DNA of 64,000 bases from the NCBI RefSeq assembly GCF_900102265.1, contig NZ_FNBH01000003.1:1-64000 (forward strand). Reading direction: 5' to 3'. Made by a program: the position numbers and the translations under genes. This document shows positions 33,438 through 42,327 of the stretch, piece after piece (position 1 is the stretch's first letter; every line of letters starts with the position of its first letter). The notes below the pieces were generated by a model. The model saw nothing but the letters and a program-made list of their open reading frames with translations, was not told the origin of the DNA and did no database searches. Source of the DNA: Epilithonimonas hungarica (GTDB lineage: Bacteria > Bacteroidota > Bacteroidia > Flavobacteriales > Weeksellaceae).

Positions 33438-34319
33438 TCAGAATCTGAATACGGTATCTGCACTTTCTGGTATGATCAAAAGTGGGATCTGCATATGTTC
33501 TGCTTGCTTCACAGCGTGGCTGCTCTTGATTAAACTTTCAAAGAATCCTCTTTGCTGATGTCCCATCACCAGAATATCAATATCCTTATTTTTCAATATG
33601 TCAAGACCATAATCTACATTTTCACTGTATATACAATTATAACAATATTTGCCATCCAGATTTTTCAGGAATTTTTCTTTTGTATGTTCATAGTTTCTGT
33701 CTTCGGTCACATCATTCGTACTTTGAAGAATATGCGTGATCAATAATTCAGCATTGAAGTATTTGGCAAAATTGATCAGAGATTGTGCTGTCTTCACATC
33801 TTTTTTATTCAGATCTGTGGAAAAGGCAATTTTTGTAATGGGTTTGTATTTATGATTTTCAGGGATCAAAAGAAGCGGGTACTTTGTTTTATCGATCATT
33901 TGAATGCTGTTGCTGCCCAGGAAAAACCGTTTGATCGTTCCGGCGCCTGTCATACCCATAACGATCAAAATAGTATTTTTGTGCGATGCCATATCATTTA
34001 TCACTTTGATCGTATCGCCGACCTCCGACAGATAGTCCACGGATGGGTGAAAAGGGAAGGCCTCATCTCCCAATAACTTGTTTTCCTTTTGTTCCAGATC
34101 TTTAACCTGTTTTTTTAATTCTTTATTGTTCTCTTCGACCAGTTCAGGATATTCATATAATACCCAAGAGATCTGTCCCAGCATAGGACTTTCGGAAGGT
34201 AGGGAAAAGGCGTGGCACAATTCGATATTGGCCTTTAATGGACTTGCCAGGTGCAAAGCATAGTTTGCCGCATTCTTGGAAGCTTTTGAAAAATCTGTGG
34301 CTACTAAAATTGTTCTCAT
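33438..34319 (-). CDS. Universal stress protein with two UspA domains
   Basis: A 293-aa tandem Usp. Domain 1 (about residues 1-150) begins MRTILVATDFSKASKNAANY and has the ATP-binding loop IVMGMTGAGTIKRFFLGSNS. Domain 2 (about 155-293) starts ITKIAFSTDLNKKDVKTAQ and has LVMGHQQRGFFESLIKSSHA, only partly like the G-2x-G-9x-G(S/T) motif. It lies 12 bp after the L,D-transpeptidase gene and is probably co-transcribed with it. Role: survival under energy or oxygen limitation, by family. Confidence 0.9.
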   Translation of the reverse strand: MRTILVATDFSKASKNAANYALHLASPLKANIELCHAFSLPSESPMLGQISWVLYEYPELVEENNKELKKQVKDLEQKENKLLGDEAFPFHPSVDYLSEVGDTIKVINDMASHKNTILIVMGMTGAGTIKRFFLGSNSIQMIDKTKYPLLLIPENHKYKPITKIAFSTDLNKKDVKTAQSLINFAKYFNAELLITHILQSTNDVTEDRNYEHTKEKFLKNLDGKYCYNCIYSENVDYGLDILKNKDIDILVMGHQQRGFFESLIKSSHAVKQAEHMQIPLLIIPESADTVFRF

Positions 34320-34331
34320 AATGTATATTTT

Positions 34332-35699
34332 TTATTTATTTGCAATGACTTTTTCTATCAGACCGCTGTCAAGATGATATATATCTTTGTAAAATACAGG
34401 TCTCCCGTTTTTTATTGAATATGTTAGATAAGTGATGATGATGGGAATGGGTTGTTTCAAAACAAAGTCTTTTCTTTTGTAATTGGCCATAGCATTTTCC
34501 AAAATGGGCAGTTGATCTTCAGAACGATCATTTTCCAATAACAACTTGGCAAGCTTATCAGCTTGTTCTACACGAACGCAGCCATGGCTCAATGCCCTTT
34601 CTTCTTTGTTGAATAATTGCTTTTGTGAGGTATCATGTAGATAGATACCGTAGGTGTTTTCAAACCGGAAGACTACTGCTCCCAATGCGTTATCACAGCC
34701 TGACGACTGTCTGACGCTGTATGAAGAGGTATTTCTGCTGATCTCTTTCAGACGTGCTGGATTGATTGTGACCTCATTACCATTTCTGTCATATATTGAG
34801 TAATGGTGGTCTGTCAAATATTTGCTGTTTTTTAGGATCTTTGGCAGCATTTCTTTTCGAAATATACTCTGAGGGACCTTCCAGTCAGGTGCCGTCGTAA
34901 AATGAGTGACCACACTTTCCAAGATAGGGCTGGGAGTCGAGGGTTTTCCTACGATCACCTTAAAATCACGTTGTATCTTATTTGTATGAAGTTCTAATGA
35001 ATAAGATGGGATATTCACTAAAATATAATTTTCACTTATAGTATTTATCCATCTTAGACGCTCCATATTGATGACGATCTTCTCTATCTGTGATTGAGAA
35101 GTATTGACCAGGTCATTTGCATAGAGTGTGTTCAAATGATCCTGCAATTGTTTGTAAGCATGGATCTGAGGCTGAACTTCGAGAATAGTTCTCAGGAAAT
35201 CGTTTTGGCTGAGTGCAAAGCTCAATTTATCATCAGAGCAAAACCCATTTATATAGCCGGCATCGATATCAGATGAGGTATATTTTGGATTGTACTTTCC
35301 AAAATGTAGATTGTTGATGAAAGTAATAAGAGCATCTGTCATCAAAATATCCAGCCAAGCCCTTTCGTCTGAGTCATTAAATTTAGAATCAATTATTGCC
35401 ATCAATTTTTCAGGAGATAGCTCCTGGCAATGATAACCTGAAGAAGATAATCCAAATTGATCGGCATAACCTAGCAACAGTACTGCTATTTCAGGTTGGT
35501 CTGAATTCGAGCCTTCAAACCAGGTATATCCCATATTGTCTTTCGTATAAAATCTGAGAACTGATTTTGGATAATACAATTTCGAAAGATTGGTCTTATC
35601 CTGCAATAACGTAGCAATTCTGGTCGTTTTATCTGAATTTTGAGCCTGTAAAACGAGGTTGAAGAAAACAAGAACTACAAAAGTTGCAATAGCTTTCAT
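34332..35699 (-). CDS. L,D-transpeptidase (YcbB-like, YkuD domain)
   Basis: A 455-aa periplasmic enzyme that makes 3-3 crosslinks in peptidoglycan. Start at 35699 gives a signal peptide (MKAIATFVVLVFFNLVLQAQ); the ORF extends 21 codons upstream without one. An N-terminal scaffold domain (about residues 30-210), then the YkuD domain with VNIPSYSLELHTNKIQRDFK, and the catalytic motif SHGCVRVEQ (Cys about residue 375) preceded by YGIYLHDTS. Length and layout match YcbB/LdtD. It shares an operon with Usp. The reinforced wall fits a stress island. Confidence 0.92.
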   Translation of the reverse strand: MKAIATFVVLVFFNLVLQAQNSDKTTRIATLLQDKTNLSKLYYPKSVLRFYTKDNMGYTWFEGSNSDQPEIAVLLLGYADQFGLSSSGYHCQELSPEKLMAIIDSKFNDSDERAWLDILMTDALITFINNLHFGKYNPKYTSSDIDAGYINGFCSDDKLSFALSQNDFLRTILEVQPQIHAYKQLQDHLNTLYANDLVNTSQSQIEKIVINMERLRWINTISENYILVNIPSYSLELHTNKIQRDFKVIVGKPSTPSPILESVVTHFTTAPDWKVPQSIFRKEMLPKILKNSKYLTDHHYSIYDRNGNEVTINPARLKEISRNTSSYSVRQSSGCDNALGAVVFRFENTYGIYLHDTSQKQLFNKEERALSHGCVRVEQADKLAKLLLENDRSEDQLPILENAMANYKRKDFVLKQPIPIIITYLTYSIKNGRPVFYKDIYHLDSGLIEKVIANK

Positions 35700-35788
35700 A
35701 TTATGGGAATTGGTATTGTAAAATTCCAAATAATTGTCTTCCCAAATAATGATCTTGGTCACTAAAAAATATGATCTAATCCTGTTCC

Positions 35789-35853
35789 TGACCAGTATCA
35801 GATTTATAAGTAACCGGCGTCATATCATTTCGCAGAACAATTCAAGACCTTTG
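35789..35853 (+). promoter_or_regulatory. Promoter with tandem Crp/Fnr-like sites before the stress lipoprotein
   Basis: Distal TGACCAGTATCA (35789-35800, exact), proximal TAACCGGCGTCA (35811-35822, one mismatch), -7 box GACCTTTG (35846-35853). Centres are 22 bp apart and 33 bp from the -7 centre. The sites lie between this gene and the divergent L,D-transpeptidase gene and might also serve the latter, though no -7 box at the right spacing is seen there. Confidence 0.6.
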
Positions 35854-35897
35854 AAATGTTTTTGGTAATGGTCATTCTAACATTAAAAATATATATC

Positions 35898-36512
35898 ATG
35901 AAAAAAGTACAGTATAGTCTTTTGGTAATTCTTATGATATTAATGAATTCCTGTAATTCCACTCAGATCGTCAGCAGTTGGAGGGCATCCGACAAACAGA
36001 TCCATCCTTCAGACTGGAAAAAAGTTTTGGTGGTGGCTCTGTTGCGAAACGAGACCAACCGCCGTAGTGCCGAAGATGAAATGGTAAAATACCTCAACGG
36101 AAAAGGGGTCACTTCCTACAGTTATTTGGACGAAAATTTTGACCGCAAAGATGAAGAGACATTGAGACATAAAATTAAAAATGATGGCTTTGATGCGGCC
36201 ATTACTATGCGTTTGATCGATGTTGACAAAGAAAAAGTTTATGAACCTGCACAGTATTATATGTATCCGATGTACTATGATGACTTTGTAAAATATTACT
36301 ACAGAAATTGGATGCATTACAATACTCCGGGTTATTATACAATTACTAAAAAATTCATTATAGAAACGGTCATCTATTCTATTCAGGATGATAGAATAAT
36401 ATGGTCCGGAATCACGGCAACCTACGATCCCAAAGGTGTCAGACGTCTAACTTCCGAAATCGCTCATGTCATTCGCAACAGAATGCAGCAGGAAGGATTT
36501 ATTGAAAAGTAA
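35898..36512 (+). CDS. Stress-associated lipoprotein
   Basis: A 204-aa lipoprotein from ATG 35898; signal MKKVQYSLLVILMILMNSC with Cys at 19. The mature part (STQIVSSWRASDKQIHPSDW, VLVVALLRNETNRRSAEDEM, GFDAAITMRLIDVDKE, then a Tyr-rich YYMYPMYYDDFVKYYYRNW, and FIIETVIYSIQDDRIIWSGI) has the layout of DUF4136/CsgG-like envelope lipoproteins. Function unknown. It is divergent from the L,D-transpeptidase and has a promoter with tandem Crp-like sites. Confidence 0.75.
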   Translation: MKKVQYSLLVILMILMNSCNSTQIVSSWRASDKQIHPSDWKKVLVVALLRNETNRRSAEDEMVKYLNGKGVTSYSYLDENFDRKDEETLRHKIKNDGFDAAITMRLIDVDKEKVYEPAQYYMYPMYYDDFVKYYYRNWMHYNTPGYYTITKKFIIETVIYSIQDDRIIWSGITATYDPKGVRRLTSEIAHVIRNRMQQEGFIEK

Positions 36513-36674
36513 CAGGAATGAAAACATGGATTCCAAGAGGCGACTTACCAGATCAGATGATAAGACCAATAAAATTAGTATTGATAAATAATATCAGTTA
36601 TTACTGATATCCGATGTATTTTATAAAGAGCGTTCAAAAAAACTATAATATACAAAAAACAGACAAGATCAATT

Positions 36675-36739
36675 TGACCATCATCATATATTATTATGAT
36701 CTTCATTATTTTATTTTCTTTGAAATTTCTTGAACTTTG
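36675..36739 (+). promoter_or_regulatory. Promoter with tandem Crp/Fnr-like sites before the first BON gene
   Basis: Distal TGACCATCATCA (36675-36686, exact), proximal TGATCTTCATTA (36697-36708, one mismatch), -7 box GAACTTTG (36732-36739). Spacings 22 and 33 bp. A small hairpin ATATCAGT/ACTGATAT lies upstream at 36591-36610. Confidence 0.6.
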
Positions 36740-36756
36740 GAAGATAAAGCAAGACA

Positions 36757-37422
36757 ATGAAAACAAATGCAGAATTACAGCGAGATGTTCAGGATGCCAT
36801 TAACTGGGAACCACAGTTAAAGAACATCAATATCGGCATAACAGCCACAGACGGCATTGTTTGTCTTACAGGCACTGTGGACAATTATGCTAAAAAAATA
36901 CAGATCGAACAGGTCGTGAAAAAGGTTTTTGGAGTCAACATTTTTGTAGAAAACATCGATGTGAAATTACAGAAACATGAAACAAAAAATGATATTGAAA
37001 TAGCCAAAGAGATCATGGCAGCGTTTGAGGCCAACCCCGTTATTCCACAAGAACAACTAGAAGTGAAGGTTGAGAATGGCTGGGTAACTTTGACAGGAGA
37101 ACTTTCCTGGGACTATTTACGGGACGTTACTGAAAATACGATCCAGCATCTCCCATGGATCAAAGGTATATACAACAACATCACCATTGTACCCGAGATG
37201 CATCATTATACTATTGACAAGAAAGATATTATGAAAGCACTTAAAAGAAGCTCTATTGATGACCGGGAAATTACCGTTTCCGTATCAGGAACAACAGTTA
37301 GGCTCACAGGCACAGTACATACTTGGCATCAGAGAGAAGAGGCAGCAAGGATCGTCTGGAAAACACCAGGTATAAAAAATCTAAAGAATGAATTGAAAGT
37401 GGACTATGAATATGATCTATAG
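36757..37422 (+). CDS. Triple-BON-domain protein (OsmY-like), copy 1
   Basis: A 221-aa protein made of three BON domains (about residues 5-70, 80-145, 150-218). Conserved turns are ITATDGIVCLTGTVDNYAKK, VEVKVENGWVTLTGELSW-type and ITVSVSGTTVRLTGTVHTWH. No signal peptide, so it acts in the cytoplasm or is exported otherwise. BON proteins bind phospholipid and protect the envelope under osmotic stress. It is a paralogue of 40812-41474 with the same promoter type. The Mla genes follow 90 bp downstream. Confidence 0.92.
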   Translation: MKTNAELQRDVQDAINWEPQLKNINIGITATDGIVCLTGTVDNYAKKIQIEQVVKKVFGVNIFVENIDVKLQKHETKNDIEIAKEIMAAFEANPVIPQEQLEVKVENGWVTLTGELSWDYLRDVTENTIQHLPWIKGIYNNITIVPEMHHYTIDKKDIMKALKRSSIDDREITVSVSGTTVRLTGTVHTWHQREEAARIVWKTPGIKNLKNELKVDYEYDL

Positions 37423-37512
37423 ATAATCGATTGTCCCAAATGCGTTCAGTATTATAAAAACCTATTCATTTGGCAGAGATTATAAACAAACCATATAATA
37501 GATATAAAAGTC

Positions 37513-38271
37513 GTGGAATCCGATCTGAAAAACAGTTTTTTGCTCATCGGCAGTATTGCATCTTTCTCCGTCCGTTTTTTCCGGGAGATCTTTAAACCGG
37601 GTTTCGAATTCAAGGAATTTATCAGGCAATGTTTTGCGGTGGGCTATAGATCATTACCATTAGTGACGATCACAGGTTTTATTATGGGTCTGGTATTGAC
37701 CATCCAGTCCAGACCGGCAATGTCTAAATTTGGTGCCGAGTCCTGGATACCCAGCATGGTCTCGTTATCTCTGATCAGGGAGATTGCACCAGTGATCACA
37801 GCTCTGATCTGCGCAGGCAGGATATCGTCCGGGATGGGAGCAGAATTGGGCTCGATGAAAGTAACAGAGCAGATCGATGCTATGGAAGTTGCGGCCATCA
37901 ATCCATACCGTTATCTGGTGATAACCAGAACAATGGCTACGACATTAATGATTCCGATCTTGGTATTTTATGCTGATCTGATAGGCATTATGGGAGGGTT
38001 TGTGGGCATCAGTATGCATAGCGGTGGCAATTTACAGCACTACTTTTCTACAGTATTCGATTCTTTGGAGTATGAGGATATCTTACCCGCGACTATAAAA
38101 ACTTTCTTTTTTGGTTTTTTTATAGGGATTATTGGCTGTTATGAGGGATTCAATGCCTCCGGAGGTACTGCAAGCGTTGGCAAAGCAGCCAACTCTGCTG
38201 TGGTTTCCGCATCGCTTAGCATTTTTATCATTGATATGATAGCAGTACAACTAACCGACCTCTTTTTCTAA
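37513..38271 (+). CDS. mlaE: MlaE-type ABC transporter permease
   Basis: A 252-aa inner-membrane permease of the lipid-trafficking MlaFED class. Start is a GTG. Five to six helices; the MlaE signature stretch LSLIREIAPVITALICAGRIS followed by GSMKVTEQIDAMEVAAINPY (about residues 85-140) and the C-terminal TFFFGFFIGIIGCYEGFNAS. MlaE moves phospholipids to or from the outer membrane. 5 bp before mlaF; the three genes make an operon. Confidence 0.92.
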   Translation: MESDLKNSFLLIGSIASFSVRFFREIFKPGFEFKEFIRQCFAVGYRSLPLVTITGFIMGLVLTIQSRPAMSKFGAESWIPSMVSLSLIREIAPVITALICAGRISSGMGAELGSMKVTEQIDAMEVAAINPYRYLVITRTMATTLMIPILVFYADLIGIMGGFVGISMHSGGNLQHYFSTVFDSLEYEDILPATIKTFFFGFFIGIIGCYEGFNASGGTASVGKAANSAVVSASLSIFIIDMIAVQLTDLFF

Positions 38272-38276
38272 ATATC

Positions 38277-39056
38277 ATGCAAACCAGAGAAATTATCCAA
38301 GATACACACCGCGAGCCTGCTGTCGAAGGAGTATTGATAGAATTTAAAGATGTTTATAAATCTTACGGCGACAATAAAGTTCTGAATGGAATTAATTTTA
38401 GCATTAACAAAGGCGAGAATCTTGTCATACTTGGCAAATCGGGTTCGGGAAAATCTGTAACTGTAAAATGTCTGGTTGGCCTCACAAAGGTAGATAGCGG
38501 CGAGATCATTGTTTTTGGGAAGGACATTACAAAACTGAATGAAGACGGGCTCAACTCGGTTCGGATGAAAATAGGATTTCTCTTTCAGAGTGCTGCATTG
38601 TATGATTCGATGACCGTAAGGCAGAACTTGGTTTTTACCTTACAGCATCACAACAAAAAACTGACCGAAGCACAAATGGAATCCTATGTAATGGACGCGC
38701 TGAAAAATGTCGGATTGCTGGAATCCATAGATAAATTTCCAGCAGAGCTTTCCGGTGGAATGAAGAAAAGAATTGGGCTGGCCAGGGCATTGATCATCCA
38801 GCCGGAAATTATGATCTATGACGAGCCGACAGGAGGACTGGATACCATCACCGCTCGTGAGATAATCGATCTGATATCTGAGATAAAGATAAAATATAAG
38901 ACCACTTCAATAATTATAACACATGACCTTACCTGTGCCAAGTACAACAGCGACAGGATCATAGTCCTCAAAGACGGCGTTGTGAAAACTGAAGGCCGTT
39001 TCAGAGATATTGAAAATAATACGGACGAATGGGTAAGATCCTTTTTTGAAAAATAA
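38277..39056 (+). CDS. mlaF: MlaF-type ABC transporter ATP-binding protein
   Basis: A 259-aa ATPase. Walker A GKSGSGKS (about residues 53-60), Q-loop FLFQSAALYDSMTV as in MlaF, signature LSGGMKKRIGLARALI (about 161-176), Walker B IMIYDEPTGGLD and switch ITHDL. The QSAALYDSMTV stretch and the SGGMKKR signature are typical of MlaF rather than of importers. It lies between mlaE and mlaD. Confidence 0.93.
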   Translation: MQTREIIQDTHREPAVEGVLIEFKDVYKSYGDNKVLNGINFSINKGENLVILGKSGSGKSVTVKCLVGLTKVDSGEIIVFGKDITKLNEDGLNSVRMKIGFLFQSAALYDSMTVRQNLVFTLQHHNKKLTEAQMESYVMDALKNVGLLESIDKFPAELSGGMKKRIGLARALIIQPEIMIYDEPTGGLDTITAREIIDLISEIKIKYKTTSIIITHDLTCAKYNSDRIIVLKDGVVKTEGRFRDIENNTDEWVRSFFEK

Positions 39057-39062
39057 ACAGTT

Positions 39063-40127
39063 ATGGGCAAAGAATCATTGAATAATTTGAAGCTTGGGGT
39101 TTTTGTAGTGGCAGGGATCATCCTTTTTATAATGACCGTTTACTTTATCGGCCTCAACAGAAATCTGTTCGGGTCCAACTTTGTACTGCGTTCAGAATTT
39201 AAAAATGTCAGTGGGCTAAAGCAGGGCAGTGCCGTGCGTTTATCGGGAATAGATGTAGGTACGGTGAGCAAGATCAAATTCATTTCAGATTCACTGGTAA
39301 TGGTCGATCTTTTGATCCGAAAAGATGTACAGCAATACATAAAAAAAGATGCTGTTGCCAGCATTGCATCGGATGGTCTGGTAGGTGATAAGGTCTTTAT
39401 CATTTCACCTGGGACCAGTTCTGCAAGTACTGTAAAAGATAACGACATTATCGCATCTTCAAAGACCGTCGAAATAGAGGATATACTTTCCAGCATAAAA
39501 AAGAGCGCAGATAATACAAAAATAATCACGAATGAGCTGGTCCAGTTCAGTCAAAAGATGAACAATAAAAATGGACTATTGACAAAAATCCTTAACGACA
39601 AATATTTTGCTGCAAGGATAAACAAAACAATTACAAACCTCCAAAAGAGTTCTGAAGATCTCGCTCAATTTATGCCCATGCTTAAAAACAAGAACGGAAT
39701 CGTAGCAAAACTTTTGACCAATGAAAAATGGGCAGAGGATGTAGAGGTCATAATATCAAATTTGAACAACAGCACCAATGAGATCAGTCGATTTACCATC
39801 AAATTAAATGATAAGGACAATATACTTTCCAAAATACTTTCAAATGATAGTCTGGCAATTTCATTAGATAGAACACTCAGAAATATTGAGACTAGTTCAG
39901 ACGAGTTGGTACAATTCACTTCAAATATAAATAATAAAGATAATGTCATCTCCAGGCTTACAAACGATCCACAGCTTGGGAAATCGGTCGATTCTATAAT
40001 CACTAACGTTGAAAAAGGCGTTGATGAACTGAGGGAGATAGAAAATGCCGCCAAACATAATTTTCTGTTGAGAGGTTATTTCAACAAAAAGAAAAAAAAG
40101 GACGAAAGAAAAAAAAATAGTGATTGA
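39063..40127 (+). CDS. mlaD: MCE-domain protein (MlaD type)
   Basis: A 354-aa protein with one N-terminal membrane helix (about residues 9-31, LGVFVVAGIILFIMTVYFIG), an MCE domain (about 36-125: LRSEFKNVSGLKQGSAVRLS, GIDVGTVSKIKFISD, ISPGTSSAS) and a long helical tail in which units of the form NKNGIxAKLLTNExWxxxV recur, predicted to form a periplasmic tube or coiled coil. It has the length of extended MCE proteins. It ends with a lysine-rich tail. Forms the substrate-binding ring with MlaE and MlaF. Confidence 0.9.
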   Translation: MGKESLNNLKLGVFVVAGIILFIMTVYFIGLNRNLFGSNFVLRSEFKNVSGLKQGSAVRLSGIDVGTVSKIKFISDSLVMVDLLIRKDVQQYIKKDAVASIASDGLVGDKVFIISPGTSSASTVKDNDIIASSKTVEIEDILSSIKKSADNTKIITNELVQFSQKMNNKNGLLTKILNDKYFAARINKTITNLQKSSEDLAQFMPMLKNKNGIVAKLLTNEKWAEDVEVIISNLNNSTNEISRFTIKLNDKDNILSKILSNDSLAISLDRTLRNIETSSDELVQFTSNINNKDNVISRLTNDPQLGKSVDSIITNVEKGVDELREIENAAKHNFLLRGYFNKKKKKDERKKNSD

Positions 40128-40811
40128 GCCTGTTTTATTATCTTAGTATAAACAGGTCTTGAGGTAATCTGCCATACTTTCTTTAATACAAGTAAAGCAT
40201 ATTTTTTATTTTTGAAATCGGGTACCTTCATAGCCTTTCCTTCTATTCCTCAAAAAAATTCTGGATTATATCAAGGGTATAGATCTCTGGGTGCAATGTC
40301 GTGCCAGAGGTGTTGGATTCCTATCAATTTTACATTTGGTTTTAAGGGTTTCAAAAATCATCAGGTTATTGGGATACACTAGATCTTTTAGTTCGATATA
40401 GCTACCAACTCTAGAAACAATACTGTAATTTTTGTATAAAGAACTCAGTAATTAATGACTTTGATCACTAAAAAAAATGATATGGTGTTGTCATTATTAT
40501 CTCATTAAATGCAAAGTGCATCATCATTCGATTTTCGTAGATAACTATTTACTGCAAACCGTATAGGCAAAATTTTGATACTGACGACAATCAGATTCAA
40601 TGATGATGAGCATCATTTAATTTCAAGTAAAGTTTACGGAACTTTGGAACACTTTAATAACGAAAGGATTACGTAATCGATTTTCAAAGGATCAAATCAA
40701 AATTAAAAATTGTTTAACAGGAAACAACATTGCTAAGTATGCTTATCATACTTTTTAAAGATCAGTATTACTAATGCAGTTTCAAATTTCCAAAATTAAA
40801 AGTTCAAAAAA
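40128..40811. other. 684-bp gap after mlaD with regulatory sites for the second BON gene
   Basis: No gene found. It holds a weak CCTGTTT/AAACAGG hairpin after mlaD (40129-40156), an isolated exact TGA-N6-TCA site (TGACTTTGATCA, 40456-40467) without a nearby -7 box, the tandem sites and -7 box of the BON gene (40582-40646), and a hairpin AAGTATG/CATACTT with a T run (40735-40753) inside its predicted leader. The 160-nt leader is long for these genes. Confidence 0.55.
40582..40646 (+). promoter_or_regulatory. Promoter with tandem Crp/Fnr-like sites before the second BON gene
   Basis: Distal TGACGACAATCA (40582-40593) and proximal TGATGAGCATCA (40604-40615) are both exact TGA-N6-TCA. -7 box GAACTTTG (40639-40646), identical to copy 1. 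Spacings 22 and 33 bp. This is the best example of the set. Confidence 0.65.
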
Positions 40812-41474
40812 ATGAAAACTAATTCAGAATTACAGAAAGACGTTCAGGATGCCATCAAATGGGAGCCACTATTGCATTCAGCAGAGATCGGGGTGATCGT
40901 AAAAGACGGTGTCGTTACTTTAACAGGTACAGTTGACAGCTACATCAAAAAGACAGAAGCCGAAGATGCCGCTAAACGAGTGGCTGGCGTAAAAGCTTTG
41001 GTTGAGGACATTGAAGTGAAATTTCCCAATTCCTTGTCAAAAACTGATGCCGACGTTGCTAATGATGCTTTGGCAGCGTTAAAGGCGGACTGGTCTGTTC
41101 CGGATGAAAAAATAGTGGTAAAAGTTGAAGATGGATGGATCACTTTGGAGGGCGAACTGCCTTGGAATTACCAGAAAGAAGCCGCCAAAAGAGCGGTAAA
41201 ATATCTTAAAGGTGTGAAAGGTGTAATTAACAATATTAAGATCAAGTCTGAAGTTCACGATAAGATTGAGCAGAAAGCAGTTAAAAACGCACTTAGAAGA
41301 AGTTCGATTGACGATAGCGATATCGATGTTTCAGTGTCAGGCACAACGGTGACATTGACGGGAGTGGTCAACTCTTGGTATGCCAAGGAAGAAGCAGGCC
41401 GTATTGCATGGAAAACACCAGGTATATGGCATGTGAAAAATGAATTGGCTGTTGATTACGAATACGCCTTTTAG
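40812..41474 (+). CDS. Triple-BON-domain protein (OsmY-like), copy 2
   Basis: A 220-aa close paralogue of 36757-37422 (both begin MKTNxELQxDVQDAI and end VDYEYxx). Three BON domains with the turns VIVKDGVVTLTGTVDSYIKK, VEDGWITLEGELPWNYQKE and DVSVSGTTVTLTGVVNSWYA. No signal peptide. Likely first gene of an operon with Dps and the SHOCT protein. The duplication with the same promoter layout argues that the whole gene with promoter was copied. Confidence 0.92.
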   Translation: MKTNSELQKDVQDAIKWEPLLHSAEIGVIVKDGVVTLTGTVDSYIKKTEAEDAAKRVAGVKALVEDIEVKFPNSLSKTDADVANDALAALKADWSVPDEKIVVKVEDGWITLEGELPWNYQKEAAKRAVKYLKGVKGVINNIKIKSEVHDKIEQKAVKNALRRSSIDDSDIDVSVSGTTVTLTGVVNSWYAKEEAGRIAWKTPGIWHVKNELAVDYEYAF

Positions 41475-41503
41475 CAATCATTAGATCTTAAAAAATTATT
41501 ACA

Positions 41504-41581
41504 ATGAGATCAACTGATGATCAAAACAAATCAGGAGTGCCGGTAGTGCATAAAGCTGAAAATCAGAACAATGAGGGCTGA
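41504..41581 (+). CDS. Possible 25-aa peptide between the BON and Dps genes
   Basis: An ATG 30 bp after the BON stop opens 25 codons (MRSTDDQNKSGVPVVHKAEN, then QNNEG). Very polar. It ends 47 bp before the dps ATG. I do not recognise it; it may be a small stress peptide or chance. Confidence 0.35.
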   Translation: MRSTDDQNKSGVPVVHKAENQNNEG

Positions 41582-41627
41582 AAAACAGTTCAAAAATATC
41601 AATAAGCAAACCACTAATAATAATATT

Positions 41628-42104
41628 ATGAAAATACAGATAGGTATAGGAGATGTTCATCGCCAAACCGTGGCAGATGAATTGGTAAAAATATTGGCAG
41701 ATGAGAATGTTTTGTATATCAAAACAAAAAATGCCCATTGGAATGTTGAAGGTTCTGATTTTTATGAAAAGCATAAATTCTTTGAAAGCCAGTTCAGACA
41801 ATTGGATGAGGCAATAGACAATGTTGCCGAAAGGATTCGTTTTCTGGGGCATTATGCACCTGCAACATTAAGGTCATATCTGAACCTGACACATCTCACG
41901 GAACAGACAAGAGAGAAAAACGACAGCCAAGGATTTATTACAGAACTATTGGCAGACCATCAAAGTATCATTATTATACTACGCGAACATATTAAAACTT
42001 TTGTCGATGAAGTTCACGATGCGGGAACTTCAGATTTCATAACGGGGCTTATGAAAGAACACGAGAAAATGGCATGGTTTCTACGTTCACATTTAAAAGA
42101 TTAA
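41628..42104 (+). CDS. dps: Dps family DNA-protecting ferritin-like protein
   Basis: A 158-aa ferritin-like protein from ATG 41628. The first helix has NAHWNVEGSDFYEKHKFFES (about residues 29-48) with H and the following DEAIDNVAERI giving the inter-subunit ferroxidase ligands (H31, H43, D58, E62 region). Dps dodecamers store iron, quench peroxide and coat DNA. The N-terminal tail is short without strong lysine repeats. It follows the BON gene and precedes SHOCT by 4 bp. Confidence 0.92.
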   Translation: MKIQIGIGDVHRQTVADELVKILADENVLYIKTKNAHWNVEGSDFYEKHKFFESQFRQLDEAIDNVAERIRFLGHYAPATLRSYLNLTHLTEQTREKNDSQGFITELLADHQSIIIILREHIKTFVDEVHDAGTSDFITGLMKEHEKMAWFLRSHLKD

Positions 42105-42108
42105 AATT

Positions 42109-42327
42109 ATGTTTTACGATTATTATAACTATCATTTCTGGGGAATGGACCTTGTTTGGTGGGTCATTTGGTGCATCGTGATCTTCTGGATCTTTGCTAC
42201 GCCTTATGATATACCGGGACAAAGGAAAAAAAAGGATTCACCACTTGATCTGCTGAAAAAACGTTATGCTTCAGGAGAGATCAAAACCGAAGAGTATCAG
42301 GAAAAGAAAAAAATTCTTGAAGGCTGA
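42109..42327 (+). CDS. SHOCT domain membrane protein
   Basis: A 72-aa protein: a Trp-rich membrane helix (DLVWWVIWCIVIFWIFATPY, about residues 14-33) and a C-terminal SHOCT motif (LDLLKKRYASGEIKTEEYQE, about 46-65). SHOCT segments mediate oligomerisation. It lies 4 bp after dps and ends the operon. Confidence 0.85.
   Translation: MFYDYYNYHFWGMDLVWWVIWCIVIFWIFATPYDIPGQRKKKDSPLDLLKKRYASGEIKTEEYQEKKKILEG

Noticed and set aside
40456-40467. Isolated exact TGA-N6-TCA site as a seventh promoter
   Set aside because: No partner site at 22 bp and no -7 box at 33 bp in either direction.
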